Shown: positions 43,255 through 55,583 of the stretch, one piece after another | Numbering within the stretch: position 1 is the first letter of the stretch | Layout of the letters: the number at the start of each line of letters is the position of its first letter | Notes under the pieces: generated by a model | The model's database searches: none | Told to the model about the DNA's origin: nothing | The model's input: only the letters and a program-made list of their open reading frames with translations | Translations under genes and position numbers: made by a program | Assembly (NCBI GenBank): GCA_963576725.1 | Contig: OY755242.1 | Location: 27,566,358-27,630,357, forward strand | Source: Azorinus chamasolen | Taxonomy: Eukaryota > Mollusca > Bivalvia > Cardiida > Solecurtidae | Direction of reading: 5' to 3' | Length of the DNA stretch: 64,000 bases

Positions 43255-43690
43255 TGCATAAGTCGGTGATAGGGGCATGATTAGCGTTGCATTTTTAATT
43301 ACTATTCATGCATAGACTCAATAAAACCGAGTCTGCAATATTCTCCTTTGGCATTGCTACCTTTGCTTTTTAAGGATCGCCCACTTTCAAAATTTTTGTT
43401 CTTCGCATTAGCAGTGTTTGTGTGGCGGCCGTAAAAGTCTCCCCGTACTTTATTCTCAGTGTTTATTATACTTTCTGGTCCTTCGGGATCATTAGTTTTG
43501 ATGGAATAAGTTTTGAAAATTGAATACTGCTTAAGCTGGTGCCAGGGGCGTGAGTAATGTTGCATTTGTAATAACTACTCATGAACAGACTCATTAAAAT
43601 CGAGTCTTTAATATTCTCTTTTGGCATTGCTACTTTTGCTTTCGAAGGATCACCAACTTTCAGAACTAGTGTAAATTCAGCATATTGTAG
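43255..43690 (+). repeat. K-family dispersed repeat, two tandem units
   Basis: CTCAATAAAACCGAGTCTGC (about 43319) and TCATTAAAATCGAGTCTTTA (about 43590) mark two units. Between them are GCGGCCGTAAAAGTCTCCCC, CTTTATTCTCAGTGTTTATT, CTGGTCCTTCGGGATCATTA and GCTGGTGCCAGGGGCGTGAG. Confidence 0.72.
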
Positions 43691-45165
43691 GATATGTTAT
43701 TTATAGAAACAGTCCAAATATACACAAGCGCTAATAAACTGCTAATCGGATTCCCGGTGCTTGCAAACACATTTGGCTTTCTCTTAATACAAGATTCCTA
43801 TTGTACAAAACACAGCCCATGTTTTGGAAGTAAACGAAAACGTTGGCTCGGGAATTTAAAATACATTTAGCTAAGCAAAACCATGTCGTGTAAATGGCAT
43901 TTAAAGAATTATGCAGCAAAAACAAACCCATTACAGCTACGGTCTTCATTGTTTATATATCATTTGTCGATGGCTGGAATCCATGGCATGTGAAACTTCA
44001 GATTGAATTTGTCTGATTCGGACTGGTAAAACAATGTATATTTCAGAAGGCTGTTCCCGTGTTGGTAGGTAAGATAATAGGTTACTGTAACATTAAACAT
44101 GCCACACGGGTGATGGATTAGTTGATGCTGCTACGGCTGCTACAGATAATGGTGATGTTGTTGCTGCTGATAATGAGTGGTTCCAATTATTCGTTCATAA
44201 TATATAAAGGACTGTACAATGGTTGTAATGACCGTAGTTCTTGTTATGCGTGGTATGTCAACGATCCATGTTACATTCCTTAATGCCATTTGTACTTGAA
44301 CATGCGGGCTTACAATTAACTCTTATCCTTCTTATACGTACATATTTCAGTGAAACAAACTGGACCCACCGATCGCTAGTATGCTCACTGATTACAGCTG
44401 CAATCAGAGTACCGGCAGAACAGTAATTAAAGGTACGACAAAAACAAGATACGAAACTCTGACGTCCTCCTTCAGTTTCAATTTTTTAGGGGGCGACTTC
44501 AATAAGCTTTCCTGTCTGCGTACCTAACCGAGGGTAGTTTGAAACAAATACACGCAATTTAAATAATACTAAAGGATCATATCCGTTGTGTAATAAATTC
44601 TTAATACATTTGACGAAAAAAGTAGGAAATATCAAATAATTGCACGACGTTTGTAAATCACATCACTATATTAGTATAGGTACGTACTTTTGTACTGAGT
44701 AAATGTACAGTCGGCTGAGCGGTCATTCAGACTGAAAGTAGAATAGGTAGTTTACTTTTTTACGTTATCACCTCACGTTAAGGCAATGTATGTTTGAGTT
44801 GGTATATCTAAGTGTGATTTACCAATATCTCAATTATTTGTTTATATATACATTAGTTTAATCGTTGAATAATGTATACTATAAGTAATATACACACATA
44901 CTTCCAATGAGCTAACAAGCCAGTCGAAGCTGATAAGTGACTTAAGTCAGCTTTGAAGCACCTGACGGTAATTAACTAGTCTTGTCTGTCGTTAACTGAA
45001 ATGTGTTACCACGGAGACTGCTTAATCAAGACGCCAGCTAAACGTTTACTATAGAAGGGGGTTTAAGTAAATCAGTTCTATCTGTCTTGTTTATTATTCA
45101 CTTTACGTTCGTAGATTTATAAACTGTAAATACAAATGACATGTGCATTGATTTCAATTAAATCC
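43691..45165. other. Non-genic stretch, nothing recognised
   Basis: Contains a short GCTGCTACGGCTGCTACAGA-type triplet run near 44125-44170. No coding domain or repeat shared with the window was seen. Confidence 0.4.
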
Positions 45166-45355
45166 GTTCATACCGGACGTTTGAATTAGTATCAGTGCCG
45201 ATCATTCAGACAGGTGGAAGCTTAATGCAACTCAAAAGTCATGCGATTTTCCTTTGAAGCTTTCTGAATTACTTTCAAACTGTTTTAAAACAGTTACCTG
45301 CCTAAAGGGGCATTGACTGTACTTCATTAAAATTCCAGTTTAGAGGGGGGTTATG
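45166..45355. mobile_element. Degenerate pogo-like MITE
   Basis: CATACCGGACGTTTGAATTA at the left, GACAGGTGGAAGCTTAATGC, TCCTTTGAAGCTTTCTGAA and AGTTACCTGCCTAAAGGG in the middle, AAAATTCCAGTTTAGAGGGG at the right. Neither CAGT terminus is intact. Confidence 0.5.
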
Positions 45356-45359
45356 TACC

Positions 45360-47085
45360 TCCTTTATCACGGCCACAAAAGCAGTGATATTCAGATGCAA
45401 ACAAGGATCAGAGCACTTTATCTAGGTATACACTCTAAATTGTTGTCTTGAAAATGGCAAACCGTTTAAATTGTGTATTAAATTCCTATTAACTCGCGTG
45501 GTTTTAGAAAATTCAAAATTAATAAGACATGATAGATATTGGACTCAGAAATTCAAACAATCACGTGTTTGTGTTTTATTTTAGCAAACGACATTATAAC
45601 GTCTGTAATTGAAACGAGCTAAAGTTTAAGTTCAGTAAAGCACTCAACTTGCTTTGTATGTGCACATTCGTAACTTTTTAACAATCCTTAATATAGATAG
45701 CGTTTTCGATCTATATCTACCTAATATGTATTATGTTGATATACGATAATTGACACCTTTAGCAGAAAAAAGTGTTTTAAAACAGGAAATGTAATTGATC
45801 AAATACTCAATATTGTTGATCGGGCTCAAATCATTTTTCTTCATTATTATTGGTTTAAAATGAGTATTATTCAAAAACTTTCCTATCAAAGTATTAATAT
45901 AGCAAGACGCAGACTGATATTTAAATGAAAAAAAACATTAAATATTGTCATGTCTACGAATTATTTCATTCAGTTTAGCCATTAATTAAGCTTGTTCCTG
46001 AAACTGGGGTTTGATGTCAAAATTCACGATAGAAATTCTTGACTAGTAAACATATTTGTGTGATTTCTATGTCTCATTTCTTTATGTTATGTTTCTAAAT
46101 GGGTTTACTTTTTCTTTCAAATACTATCTCAATAATCTTAAAACAATCAATGTAATTATACAGCATACAAAAGCCAGAGATAATCATTGGCAATTTACAA
46201 ACCTAAAGATATATTATGAAATGGATTCAAGGCACCTAGATACGCATTGACAATTTCCAAGTATTTCAATTTAATTTGAATGTCAATACAAATAGAATAT
46301 TTACTTATATCCCATCCCATATGGTACACAATACAACAATACATTACTTGCATATTGGTAAAAACAATTCCTCATAATTCCTCAGTATCCGACGCTTTAT
46401 GTTGCAATTGATTGTTTGTGAATATGTTAACCTTTTGAATGCGATACAGATATGCCTTGTCATTTACACAAGTATATATCCAGAGCAGATGACATCCAAT
46501 AGGGGATCAGGGTCTGTACTGTTTGTCATTCAAGATCGTCTAGCTAATTTAAACCTTTGATACTGGGTGGAATCTATAGTTGAACAATGATGGTCCGTTA
46601 TGAAAAGTCAACATTGAAAGGCTAACAGTATGTAATTAGCAATAAGTAAAGGTTATATTTGATTTTCAATTAGCGGTATCAATTATTGTGAGATAAAAAA
46701 AACTTGCAAAACCGTATCTACAGAGAGAAACAAAGTTTGAAATTGCTGCATTATTGTACATATTGCCACGACTCACATTGTAGTGCTGTAGACAATATTA
46801 AGAATCCTTTATTGTTTCAAATAGGCTTTCAGTACTTGACTCACGAAATACTGCAATAAATATATTGTAGCAAAATGCATATTGAATCAGGTAGTATTCA
46901 ACTGGCGCCGAAGAAATGCAGACGATGCATATTATTGTTTATACTGACATTTTATTGCTCCGATTAGAATAAATATTTCCGGTGAGACATTATAACGAAT
47001 GGTACAATAATTCCGTTTTGATATACGAATATATTTTTGTTATGTTTAAGTAATAAATATGACTTTATCCCATTCCCTCATAGGC
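45360..47085. other. AT-rich stretch, nothing recognised
   Basis: About 1.7 kb with very low GC and no credible frame. A D-type interior trace lies near 46485-46530 (CCAATAGGGGATCAGGGTCT). Confidence 0.4.
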
Positions 47086-47089
47086 TATT

Positions 47090-47330
47090 TCTAGGGTGTG
47101 AGGTTTGTCGCCCCTAAACCGGTTTAACCCCCCCCCCCAGTGAATTTTGTCACTGACCGTTCCAAGGCGGTACTTCCATCTTCCCCCTATTGTTTGTTTG
47201 TCTTTGTGCGTGTCTTTATGATTTTTGGTAGTTACGTACATTTGTTGTGTTTTCTTGTGTTGCTGTTCGGGCGGCTGTTTGTTCTTTATGTGGTGTTTCC
47301 TGCATGACTCATATTTGTACTTTGAACAAG
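47090..47330 (+). repeat. G-family repeat (second subtype), good copy
   Basis: GTTTGTCGCCCCTAAACCGG, a run of about 13 C, GACCGTTCCAAGGCGGTACT, TCCATCTTCCCCCTATTGTT, GCTGTTCGGGCGGCTGTTTG and GTGGTGTTTCCTGCATGACT. Confidence 0.78.
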
Positions 47331-47620
47331 ACTACCTTATGGATTATAAAACGATGTAGGATATGTATGCTTCATCTGAAATCTATCATTATTTCGATTT
47401 ATAATCAGAAAGACCAGTTTGTGTTCTTGAAATATTGTTTATCTACCAATCAAATGTAGATGTAACGGTGCCCAGACATATTAATATATATACTTAAATA
47501 CTTAACGTTTGCATTTAGGCAAATTGAAAGGTCTAGGCATTAATTATCTGAATTCTCAAAATCAGATGGTGCATATTTGTTTGACAGAATAATTGTTTGG
47601 GTTGGATGGTTACATAATTA

Positions 47621-47945
47621 TACAGTAAAACCCCTCTTAACCGGACGCTAAAATAAATATCAATTTCCGTCTTGCAGACAGATGGCACATTTCAATTTAG
47701 GTCAAACATCAGGCAGAAAGCTCCCACAGAAACGTTCTGCATGACGTTCACCCTGCATTAAGCAACCACATGTTGTTACGTAAACCGTAAAAACCTCACT
47801 AAACTGGACGTTGAAATACGTATCAGGTTTAGTTTTATAGAGAGTTGTCACCTTAATTCAGAAGTTAAGACTTTCACTATGCATTAAGCAGCCACCTGTC
47901 GTAAAGACATAAAATGTTCTTCATTAAAATTCCGGTTTGAACTTT
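47621..47945. mobile_element. Two pogo-like MITEs in tandem
   Basis: CAGTAAAACCCCTCTTAACC at 47623 begins the first unit, with AGAAAGCTCCCACAGAAACG and ACCCTGCATTAAGCAACCAC inside. A second set begins near 47790 (AAAACCTCACTAAACTGGAC) and ends near 47940 (AAAATTCCGGTTTGAAC). A third, very decayed interior lies at 47970-48060 (GCAGGTGTGGCTG, CCTCACCCTGCATTAAGG). Confidence 0.65.
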
Positions 47946-48099
47946 TCGTGAAGCGGAATAGACGACTTTTTATGCAGGTGTGGCTGTTCGATGCATAGTG
48001 AAAGTCGTGGGAAGGATATATCTACATGAACCTCACCCTGCATTAAGGTACCATCAATCTTAAAGATGGACAATGTTACTTATGTCAGTGGCCGGATCA

Positions 48100-48403
48100 A
48101 CGACCATTTATTGTAGTGTACTCATGTGACCAATTCACAAGAACATCAATACCAAAACATTTCCATTAAACATGAAGATGAAACGATAATCATTCATCTG
48201 GTTAATATCAATTTGATTATGCTTTCAGATAAAATGAAATTCGTGCACTGTTATCGTATTTGTATATGTAACAATATCATCGTTTAATTCGCAATGACGC
48301 TCCAAATAATTATCTGACTAACGTCCCTGAGAATCACTGAAGTCAGTTATTCCTTAGATAATATGTACGAGTAATACTTAAGATCAATTTTTTTCACATG
48401 GAT
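48100..48403. other. AT-rich stretch, nothing recognised
   Basis: No shared repeat or coding signal. Confidence 0.35.
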
Positions 48404-48445
48404 TGAGTGAGTGAGTGGGGTTTTATGGCACATGGAACACACAAT
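48404..48445 (-). mobile_element. SINE 3'-end fragment
   Basis: GAGTGAGTGAGTGGGGTTTT followed by ATGGCAC matches the 3' terminus of the SINE at 41705, and nothing more of the element. Confidence 0.45.
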
Positions 48446-49070
48446 GAATAAATATACATGTTTGATATGTTTGTCTTTTTGCAAACTACAAATAACTCTA
48501 TAATACCTAAATACTAATTGTATGATGATAGTTTAAGTTCAATTGCAATGTAGAGGTTAATGTAAAGTTATTATATATGTAAACTTTTCTATCCATCATG
48601 TAAAAATGAGTACCACGTTAGGACATATCTTGATAAAATAATCCATGCCCTTTATCTCGCATTGGTTATGATTAAATACTAAACAAAACTGTCTAGCTAA
48701 AAGTACGTTGCAAGCTTATCAACGTTCTAGTCTTATATGTATGTATAACTGCATGCCCAATATAACTTTCGAGACAGTGTCTGTAAGAAAACATTTAATC
48801 AGTAGTCGTGAGTATTTACACTAATAGAAATGCTAGACACACCAGATGATTGGATTTTGTGCCTAAAAACGAAGGTGCATTTCTTTATTCAACTCGACGC
48901 TGAAACATTATAAACACATATTTATACATTATGTAGACACATTTGCATAGCCATTTGGTACACTTCTAATGCCTAAGCCCTTTCAATGTACATATGCATA
49001 AATCATATCTTGTACAATGTCAGAAAATGCAAATTTGCCGAGATTGCATTTGGCAGGTGAATGTCTCGAA
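48446..49070. other. AT-rich stretch, nothing recognised
   Basis: No shared repeat or coding signal. Confidence 0.4.
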
Positions 49071-49074
49071 CAGC

Positions 49075-49260
49075 ATTACAGTAAGGCCCAATCTAAAAGT
49101 GGAAAAGCAGTCAAACAGGGACAGCTATACACAACAGGACACGGCACCAAACACCACCAAACAAGAAACAGCACACGTACAAGACGAACCGAGACAGAAC
49201 GCACATCAAGACACACACCATTAACATTAACCATATAAAAACGATCACCCAGCAGAGCAG
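49075..49260 (-). repeat. G-family repeat (second subtype), minus strand
   Basis: AAACAGGGACAGCTATACAC, CAAACACCACCAAACAAGAA and ACAGCACACGTACAAGACG, close to the copy at 24935. Two overlapping open frames here share no evidence of coding. Confidence 0.55.
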
Positions 49261-49269
49261 ACCTATATT

Positions 49270-49380
49270 TTGTTGTCTTAAAGGCAGGCGGCTTATAATA
49301 TAGGACGAAAGTGATGCTGAACGCTCCTGTAGGATCTTCCTCTATTACTTTTTGTCTTGCATCAAGCTACTACTCATGTT
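49270..49380. mobile_element. Pogo-like MITE interior fragment
   Basis: GGCAGGCGGCTTATAATATA, ACGCTCCTGTAGGATCTTCC and TCTTGCATCAAGCTACTACT correspond to a decayed hairpin of the pogo-like family. Both termini are missing. Confidence 0.45.
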
Positions 49381-49849
49381 TATTCATAAAATGTCTTCCA
49401 TATAGTAACATCTTTTAGTATTGCATTCGTCAGCCAGACACACTAATTTAATAATGATATGTTAGCTAGTACTTGTATACTGAATATATGTTTAACAGAT
49501 TGAAATCTACTAAACTATATGTCAGACGTAATAAACGTAACGAATTACCTTTATGAGCTTAATCAAAATCGTCTATTACACTTGACTATACGAATTACAT
49601 TCTGAGCATTTCAGTTGAATTGAGATTGACATTATGCCTGATATCAGAAGGGCAATCAACATTACATTCTAAAACTATCAACGTACCATAAACGAGAACT
49701 AATTATTACCGGCTTAAACCATTGAACATTTACTTCATGAATATACATGTAAGAAATAATGACATCATGCATATTGATTAGATTTGTTTATAATGACACA
49801 TGGACACTAATTTTGTTCACGGCAGTACATGTCAAATCATATCTATAGT

Positions 49850-50010
49850 ATGTCATAAGCAAACAAAGCAGCCCCTGGTCAGACGGCTCATTCAGTAGCC
49901 GTCTGCTCTGGGTTTACTAGACTCACATTTGCAAACAGCTTAGATCCAGACGAGACGTCGCATCATTTGGTGTCTCATCGGGATCCAAGCTTTTTGACAA
50001 TGATTATACT
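49850..50010. repeat. D-type and E-type hairpin fragments side by side
   Basis: First AAGCAAACAAAGCAGCCCCT, GGTCAGACGGCTCATTCAGT and AGCCGTCTGCTCTGGGTTTA (D type), then GCAAACAGCTTAGATCCAGA, CGAGACGTCGCATCATTTGG and TGTCTCATCGGGATCCAAGC (E type). Confidence 0.55.
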
Positions 50011-50019
50011 TTTATAATA

Positions 50020-51074
50020 TGTTGTATGAAATATGTACCTCTTTTGCCACCAAAAGCGTGAGACACTTTGCAAACAGTTTGTATCCAGAGCAGATGTCGA
50101 GGAATTCGGCGATCCTAATTCTTTGACACTGCTTTATTAGAAGAAAGCGCTACTTTGGTACTGGAAGAAAACCAACCTTCATACATCATCATCGGAAACG
50201 CGCGTGTGAAACCAGTCAAACATTTCACATAATTATATACTTCGTGTGTATCATCTCAACTAAAACCACGATTGACAGGGCAGTTACTAAGGCAAATTTG
50301 GTAGGCTGCAAAAAGGTGCAACATACACCGGAAGAAGAGCTCTAAGAGCGGCCTATACATTGCCGTTATACTTACCTCCCAATACCTATCACTGATTGTG
50401 TCTACCAGTGCGTCCTCAGTGTCATCCTAAACATTTAACTGGGTGACATCGCCAGTGTTGAAATGCTCTAACAGGCGCATAGCAACAGTACTGCTGCTGA
50501 AGATTTAAATGCGTTTGATACAGTATATCTTCAGAATTTTCAATAGTACATGCCCAATACCGTGGGTTACCGAAGTAAACGACAAACAGCATGTTTTAAG
50601 AAATCTCCTAATGTCTGCTATATTGACCATCACTAGATATTCACTTTAACCGCGAACGACAACACCTGGCGTCACCATTGAGAGGTCTACAAGATACGAG
50701 ATTTATACTCTGTATGTACGCGATGTTCGGATTACAATGAAGTATTTAATACTGAAGTTAACTCGTTATATTAAACAGTTCTGACCCTTGGACTTACTGT
50801 CTTTAACTTCTATATTGAAATGTCTACCTTGATGTGCTTAGTCCGATTGTTAATCAGTATATTTTAAGGCAATGCATATCATAAACACAGACATTGATTA
50901 ATCAACTACTAGTGTACAGATAGAACCCCCCGGCTTTAACAAAACCCATGCTTGATTCTATTAATCTTGCGTTTGTTGTGCATGCTTATGTGCCGAAAAT
51001 CTGACACTACGTACTTGTATAGAGATACATGCATATGTCAAGTTTGTACAACTACATAGGCCTTATGAAATAGA
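50020..51074. other. Moderate-GC non-genic stretch, nothing recognised
   Basis: The part 50200-50800 is less AT-rich than its surroundings and may be a decayed retroelement, but no diagnostic block could be read in any frame. Confidence 0.35.
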
Positions 51075-51324
51075 CTAACCCTTCTCTTGCTGAATTTTAA
51101 AATACATTTCTCCTTCTTTACCCATGCCCTGTTGTATAATTACATATATCTTCACTGTGTACAAGTACTTCGCTGTGCGATCACTGCTGTGGAGTGCACT
51201 GGTTGCATAATCAATTTGTAATTAGTGCAGATCCTGATGAGACAGCTCCTGCAGGAGCTGTCTCATCTGGGTCTACACTATTTATAGGTAGGTATATTGA
51301 CGTGAATATCAAGCTAAGAGTTAA
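51075..51324 (+). mobile_element. TTAA-A MITE
   Basis: Left end CTAACCCTTCTCTTGCTGAA (first T of TTAA mutated), right end AATATCAAGCTAAGAGTTAA. The hairpin has AGCTCCTGCAGGAGCT at its core. Length is the same as 30547-30796. Confidence 0.82.
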
Positions 51325-53060
51325 TATTGTACATACTCTTACATTATCATTATATCTAGACCCTCTTCAAGATGAACAATAGTATACACTAGAGCATCGA
51401 ATGTTTACCAACGTTACACTGTTTACAAGATGTTGCAAACCGTACAGTTTATTTGAAAATACATGATTATTCATTTTATATACCTTAACTGCATTGTGCC
51501 TTTCGCATCAATGCTAGTTTGTTAAAACTGCCCGATGTTACTGAATATGAACATCTCAACCGCACGGTTATATTTACAACAGTCAGTTAATACATTAATC
51601 GGGTAAAAGTTCACGTTTTATTGCAACATATTTATTGCAATATTCTACATGTTATTGATTATACGTCACTTGTCATGCATGGCTAAACTGAACAGGTAAA
51701 CAATTAAACTGTCTCACTCTGGGGATAACGCCTAATTAAACTATTGATCAACAGTTTCCGCTAGATGGCGTTGTGCTGCTGAGTAACGATATATCTGTCA
51801 TGACGGTGCATTTCTGTCAGTAATTTTGGAAATGTTTTATAGTCTAGTTCATGACACAATGACACAGTAATTTTTGTTCAAATGTGTGGTCCATCTAGAG
51901 CTGTTAATGATAGTGTTGTTACGATATTTAGTGACAATAACGCATTTTTCGACACTAACGTCATATTATAACGTAAGCAACGGCGTAATTTCTCCCGGCC
52001 TATTGCTGAACGTAAATCAATGTCAACTGGCAATACGCGTGCATCGGAATTGCGCCTGACACAATACTGATTCGTAAATTGTACTTCCCGAGTACATCGT
52101 TTTCAATCAACTAAACCACAAATCGAGATATGTTTTCGAGAATAATTAGTACTTGAAATTCATGACACGTTGTACCCTTTTTACCCTATCTGTCTATAGC
52201 ATAGATAAAAAATTGGTCAAACAACGTGTTCAGTATAATAAAACAAACATTGCCACATTCCTTGAGAGAGACAGTGCTCATCTGGGGTAATTCATGCATT
52301 GTTGTTATCGGCAAATTTCAGTAAAGCCATATCTTTGTTATACAAGCTCTAGACATGTTTGGTATTAGGGTTATTTATGTGAAATGAGCATCTGGGTATA
52401 AATCGCTTTTTGACAGATATGCGCAACCCGCTGACGCAAGCAATGCAGATATCTCGCCATGTGTGATACGTGGAAACTTGTTAGTCTGCTTGTTTATGTC
52501 TGAATTTGTTATCAATTTATCAAATGCAAATTGCAAAAGGTAAATACACAACTAGTAAATAAAATGACGTTTGCCGAATTCCAAACATGCAAAATTCCTC
52601 GTAAGATCTGTGTTTGTATTAAATTATGAATTATTGTAGATGGATGCAAAACGATGCATATAAAAGCAACACTATTGGTGTATTCGTTTTGAGTATTTCC
52701 TTCTTCTATCAATTAATCTTGCCGATCTCGCCGATGACAAATTGCACCTGTCAAATAATTCGTACGCCTGGCGTCATTGCAAGATTCTTGTGAATGCGTT
52801 TCCGTTCCTAGCTTCCTCTCTGTGTAAGTTCTGTTGACCATGTATCCATATCAGTCGCTACTCAAGAATTAATACAGGACACAACCGACTCTAGACCGAT
52901 GCGACACGGTCAGTTTAATGAGCATTTCTAGAAAGATCGCGATTTGTCACATGTAAAATCAGTCTCAATTTAGCAACAGCTAGTATGCAAAACATTGCTC
53001 TATAAGTATATAATTAGAATGTAATGACTGTACAATGTTTACAAATGCTTAATAATTACT
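51325..53060. other. AT-rich stretch, nothing recognised
   Basis: About 1.7 kb with no shared repeat. Open frames at 51874-52059 and 52512-52712 (minus) have no domain. The AT-rich TATAAAAG at 52660 has no gene beside it. Confidence 0.4.
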
Positions 53061-53067
53061 GTATCAG

Positions 53068-53296
53068 TTAACCCATTACCTCATAGGCTATTTTTAGACC
53101 CAAACTCTTTTAGTTAATCTACCGAAAAGGAGCATTAATCAGAGTAAAGGAAAATTTTAGAATTTTGTAGTTTGAAACCATTGTGATAAATAGAGCATTT
53201 GCTCCTATAGGAGCTAATGCTCTATTTATCACAATAGTTTCACAAAGAGACTTTTACAGAGTCGTCAAAAGTCGTCAATATGAGGGAATGGGTTAA
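53068..53296 (-). mobile_element. TTAA-B MITE, inverted
   Basis: Left end TTAACCCATTACCTCATAGG, right end CAATATGAGGGAATGGGTTAA. The hairpin GAAACCATTGTGATAAATAG has core GCTCCTATAGGAGC. It is in the opposite orientation to 6887-7115. The terminal TTAA is immediately reused by another left end, TTAACCCTTTCCCTTATGG. Confidence 0.83.
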
Positions 53297-53361
53297 CCCT
53301 TTCCCTTATGGAAATTTATGCGCGAATTTGTACTTCGTGAATATCTATTGACTTTATAATG

Positions 53362-53622
53362 TACAGTAAAACGTCAATATAATGGCCCCTAAAATTCATC
53401 AAGTATTTTGTGTTAAATGCAGGTGACTGCTATACGAGCCTTCTGTTTTACTTTCACCTTGCTTTAAGCAGCCACCTGCCCTGAAAACCAACTAATTAAC
53501 ACAATTTAGTGGCCGTTATGGAGAGGTTTTACTGTACTTTCACCTTGCTTTCAGCAGCCATCTGCCCTAAATACCAATTAATTAACACAATTTAGCGGCC
53601 ATTATGGAGAGGTTTTACTTGT
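53362..53622. mobile_element. Pogo-like MITE with duplicated right third
   Basis: Element 53364-53534 has ends CAGTAAAACGTCAATATAAT and GTTATGGAGAGGTTTTACTG. The segment ACTTTCACCTTGCTTTAAGC through GGAGAGGTTTTACTG is then repeated (53535-53622) with a few substitutions. The left arm of the hairpin is shortened. Confidence 0.8.
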
Positions 53623-53689
53623 GTTTTGCAGGGGAATGTTGGCTTAGACAAAATATGTAGAATCAGATGTATAGTATTCAAAAAGCAAA

Positions 53690-53815
53690 ACGAGCAGACC
53701 CTAATCAGACAGCTCCTACAGGAATTGTTTGATCTAAGTCGTCTCTGTTTGCAACGACGTTAAGAGTCGTTTCGAAGAAGGACCGGATTAATACATAACC
53801 AGAGTGAATATCAAA
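53690..53815. repeat. D-type TTAA element fragment
   Basis: AAGCAAAACGAGCAGACCCT, AATCAGACAGCTCCTACAGG and TTGATCTAAGTCGTCTCTGT form an imperfect hairpin. No ends preserved. Confidence 0.5.
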
Positions 53816-53830
53816 TGAGTACGATATATT

Positions 53831-54071
53831 CTAAATATATTGCTGAATTTTAAAATACATTTCTTCTTCTTTACCTATGTCCTGTTGTATACTTACATGT
53901 ATCTTCACTGTGTACACTTATTTCGCTGTGCAATGACTGCTGTTGCTGGTTGCACAGTCTATTTGTAAATAGTACAGACCCTAATGAGACAGCTCCTGCA
54001 GGAGCTGTCTCATCTGGGTCTTCACTATTTACAGGTTGGTATATTGACGTGAATAGCAAGCGAAGAGTTAA
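53831..54071 (+). mobile_element. TTAA-A MITE, left end decayed
   Basis: Right end AATAGCAAGCGAAGAGTTAA and hairpin with AGCTCCTGCAGGAGCT are clear. The left end has decayed to CTAAATATATTGCTGAATTT. Confidence 0.78.
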
Positions 54072-54122
54072 GGTAATACGCGGCAAGATGAGAAAAGAAT
54101 AAAATTAATGTACAATTTTAAA

Positions 54123-54315
54123 CATTTCCTGCGTGAATTCGTCATTAACTATATACTTCCTGTATCGCTTCTATGATAACTTTTGCAAACAGTTATGGCG
54201 TCTCATCAGGATCCAAACTGCTTGTTACTGTGACTATGTTTTTGAAACCAAAATGAAGAAAAATAAAACATGAAACTTGTAGCAGACGACAAAATGTGGC
54301 ATCGAACGAGTTTAA
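54123..54315. mobile_element. TTAA-E MITE, decayed
   Basis: TTTGCAAACAGTTATGGCGT, CTCATCAGGATCCAAACTGC, TTGTTACTGTGACTATGTTT and GGCATCGAACGAGTTTAAAT follow the order of 31189-31405. Most of the left hairpin arm is deleted. Confidence 0.55.
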
Positions 54316-54815
54316 ATGAAATAGATATTTTGATAATATTGATTCTAAACTGGAATATTCGTTATCCCTACATCTTATTTTCTGGGGGTATTATTGAATT
54401 TTCATCTTTGTATCTATTCTTACTGTAAACCCTTTCAGTATATAAAGATAATGATGTATGTAATTTCAGTACTTAATCTAGATACTTTAAAAGAGTCAAG
54501 TGGATTAACTTTACGTGAAGCCACATTACATTAAACATCAAACGTACATATGTAAGTATTTCACCTCTTAACAACAAATCTTTAAGAAAGCTCGGAAATG
54601 TATCATGCTACCACAGGAAACACTTTGCATCACCCGGATTAGAGTATTCAGCTTTGATGCCGAAAAGTTATCAGACATTATCTAATGTTAAGTCGGCATA
54701 CTCAAAAACACGTTATTTATAGACACATTCAGTCTGCTAATGGGTTTAGATTCTCAACTGCTAATTTGATTCTCGGTGCGCGAAAACGCATTTTTTGTTT
54801 CTCCCAGTATAGTAG
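54316..54815. other. Non-genic stretch
   Basis: A block at 54602-54660 (ACCACAGGAAACACTTTGCA, TCACCCGGATTAGAGT) resembles 43138-43200, suggesting an unnamed dispersed repeat with at least two copies. Confidence 0.4.
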
Positions 54816-55002
54816 AATCAATCTAAAGCGACCGTTAAATTTAGTGTACATATCGGTCTTGGAGACAGATGGCAGCTTAATGCAGGGTGAAAGTCATGAC
54901 AAAGCTCCTGTAGGAGCTCATCCTGCAATAAGCAACCACCTGCCTAAAAGTATCGGAATTATTCTCTACTAGAATTCCAATTTAGAGAGGTTTTAGTGTA
55001 TA
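54816..55002. mobile_element. Pogo-like MITE, decayed left end
   Basis: Left region GTAGAATCAATCTAAAGCGA, interior GCAGCTTAATGCAGGGTGAA and GCTCCTGTAGGAGC, right end AATTTAGAGAGGTTTTAGTG. Confidence 0.72.
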
Positions 55003-55110
55003 TTATTCCTAATGTACATAAACGTTAAAGCTTTAAGAGACGGTTATTAAGCATCAATGATATATTTAGCTAAACAAACCCATTTCGTTATATGTATTTG
55101 CTCAAGGTTG

Positions 55111-55305
55111 GTTAATTATTTCGCTGCCAATGTCGCATCTGTGATTCTTATGAAAACAGATTGGATCCAGATGAGACACCGAGTAACGCTGGATCCCAAA
55201 CTGTTTGTTACTGGGTAAATATTATTCTAAATAAAAGGATATGATTTAAACAAATAAATCAGACGACAAATGTTGCAGACGAAAATATTTGAAAGCAAAA
55301 GCGTT
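55111..55305. mobile_element. TTAA-E MITE, decayed
   Basis: TTAATTATTTCGCTGCCAAT at the left, then AACAGATTGGATCCAGATGA, GACACCGAGTAACGCTGGAT and AAACTGTTTGTTACTGGG. The right end is unclear. Confidence 0.5.
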
Positions 55306-55583
55306 AAGTTTCACTTTTTTCTGATTTATGTTTATGTTTCTTAAAGGTTTGCTTAAAGGTATTGCAAACTTATTGAGTAACCGTTTACCGCCCTACTCTT
55401 ATAAACAACAATAAAGTTGTCTACCTTACATTTATATCTGTTAATATATTTGGCCTTATGTTGCTTATCATAGTAATACTTACATAACTTCAGTAAAAGA
55501 ATAGCGTATGACTGATTTGGGTATACATATACAACAATTTAATATCCATGGTACATTGATTATGTCGGGCATACGTAACCATA
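55306..55583. other. AT-rich stretch, nothing recognised
   Basis: No shared repeat or coding signal. Confidence 0.35.

Noticed and set aside
50280..50800. Moderate-GC interval as a decayed gene
   Set aside because: No frame on either strand gave a recognisable block longer than a few residues.
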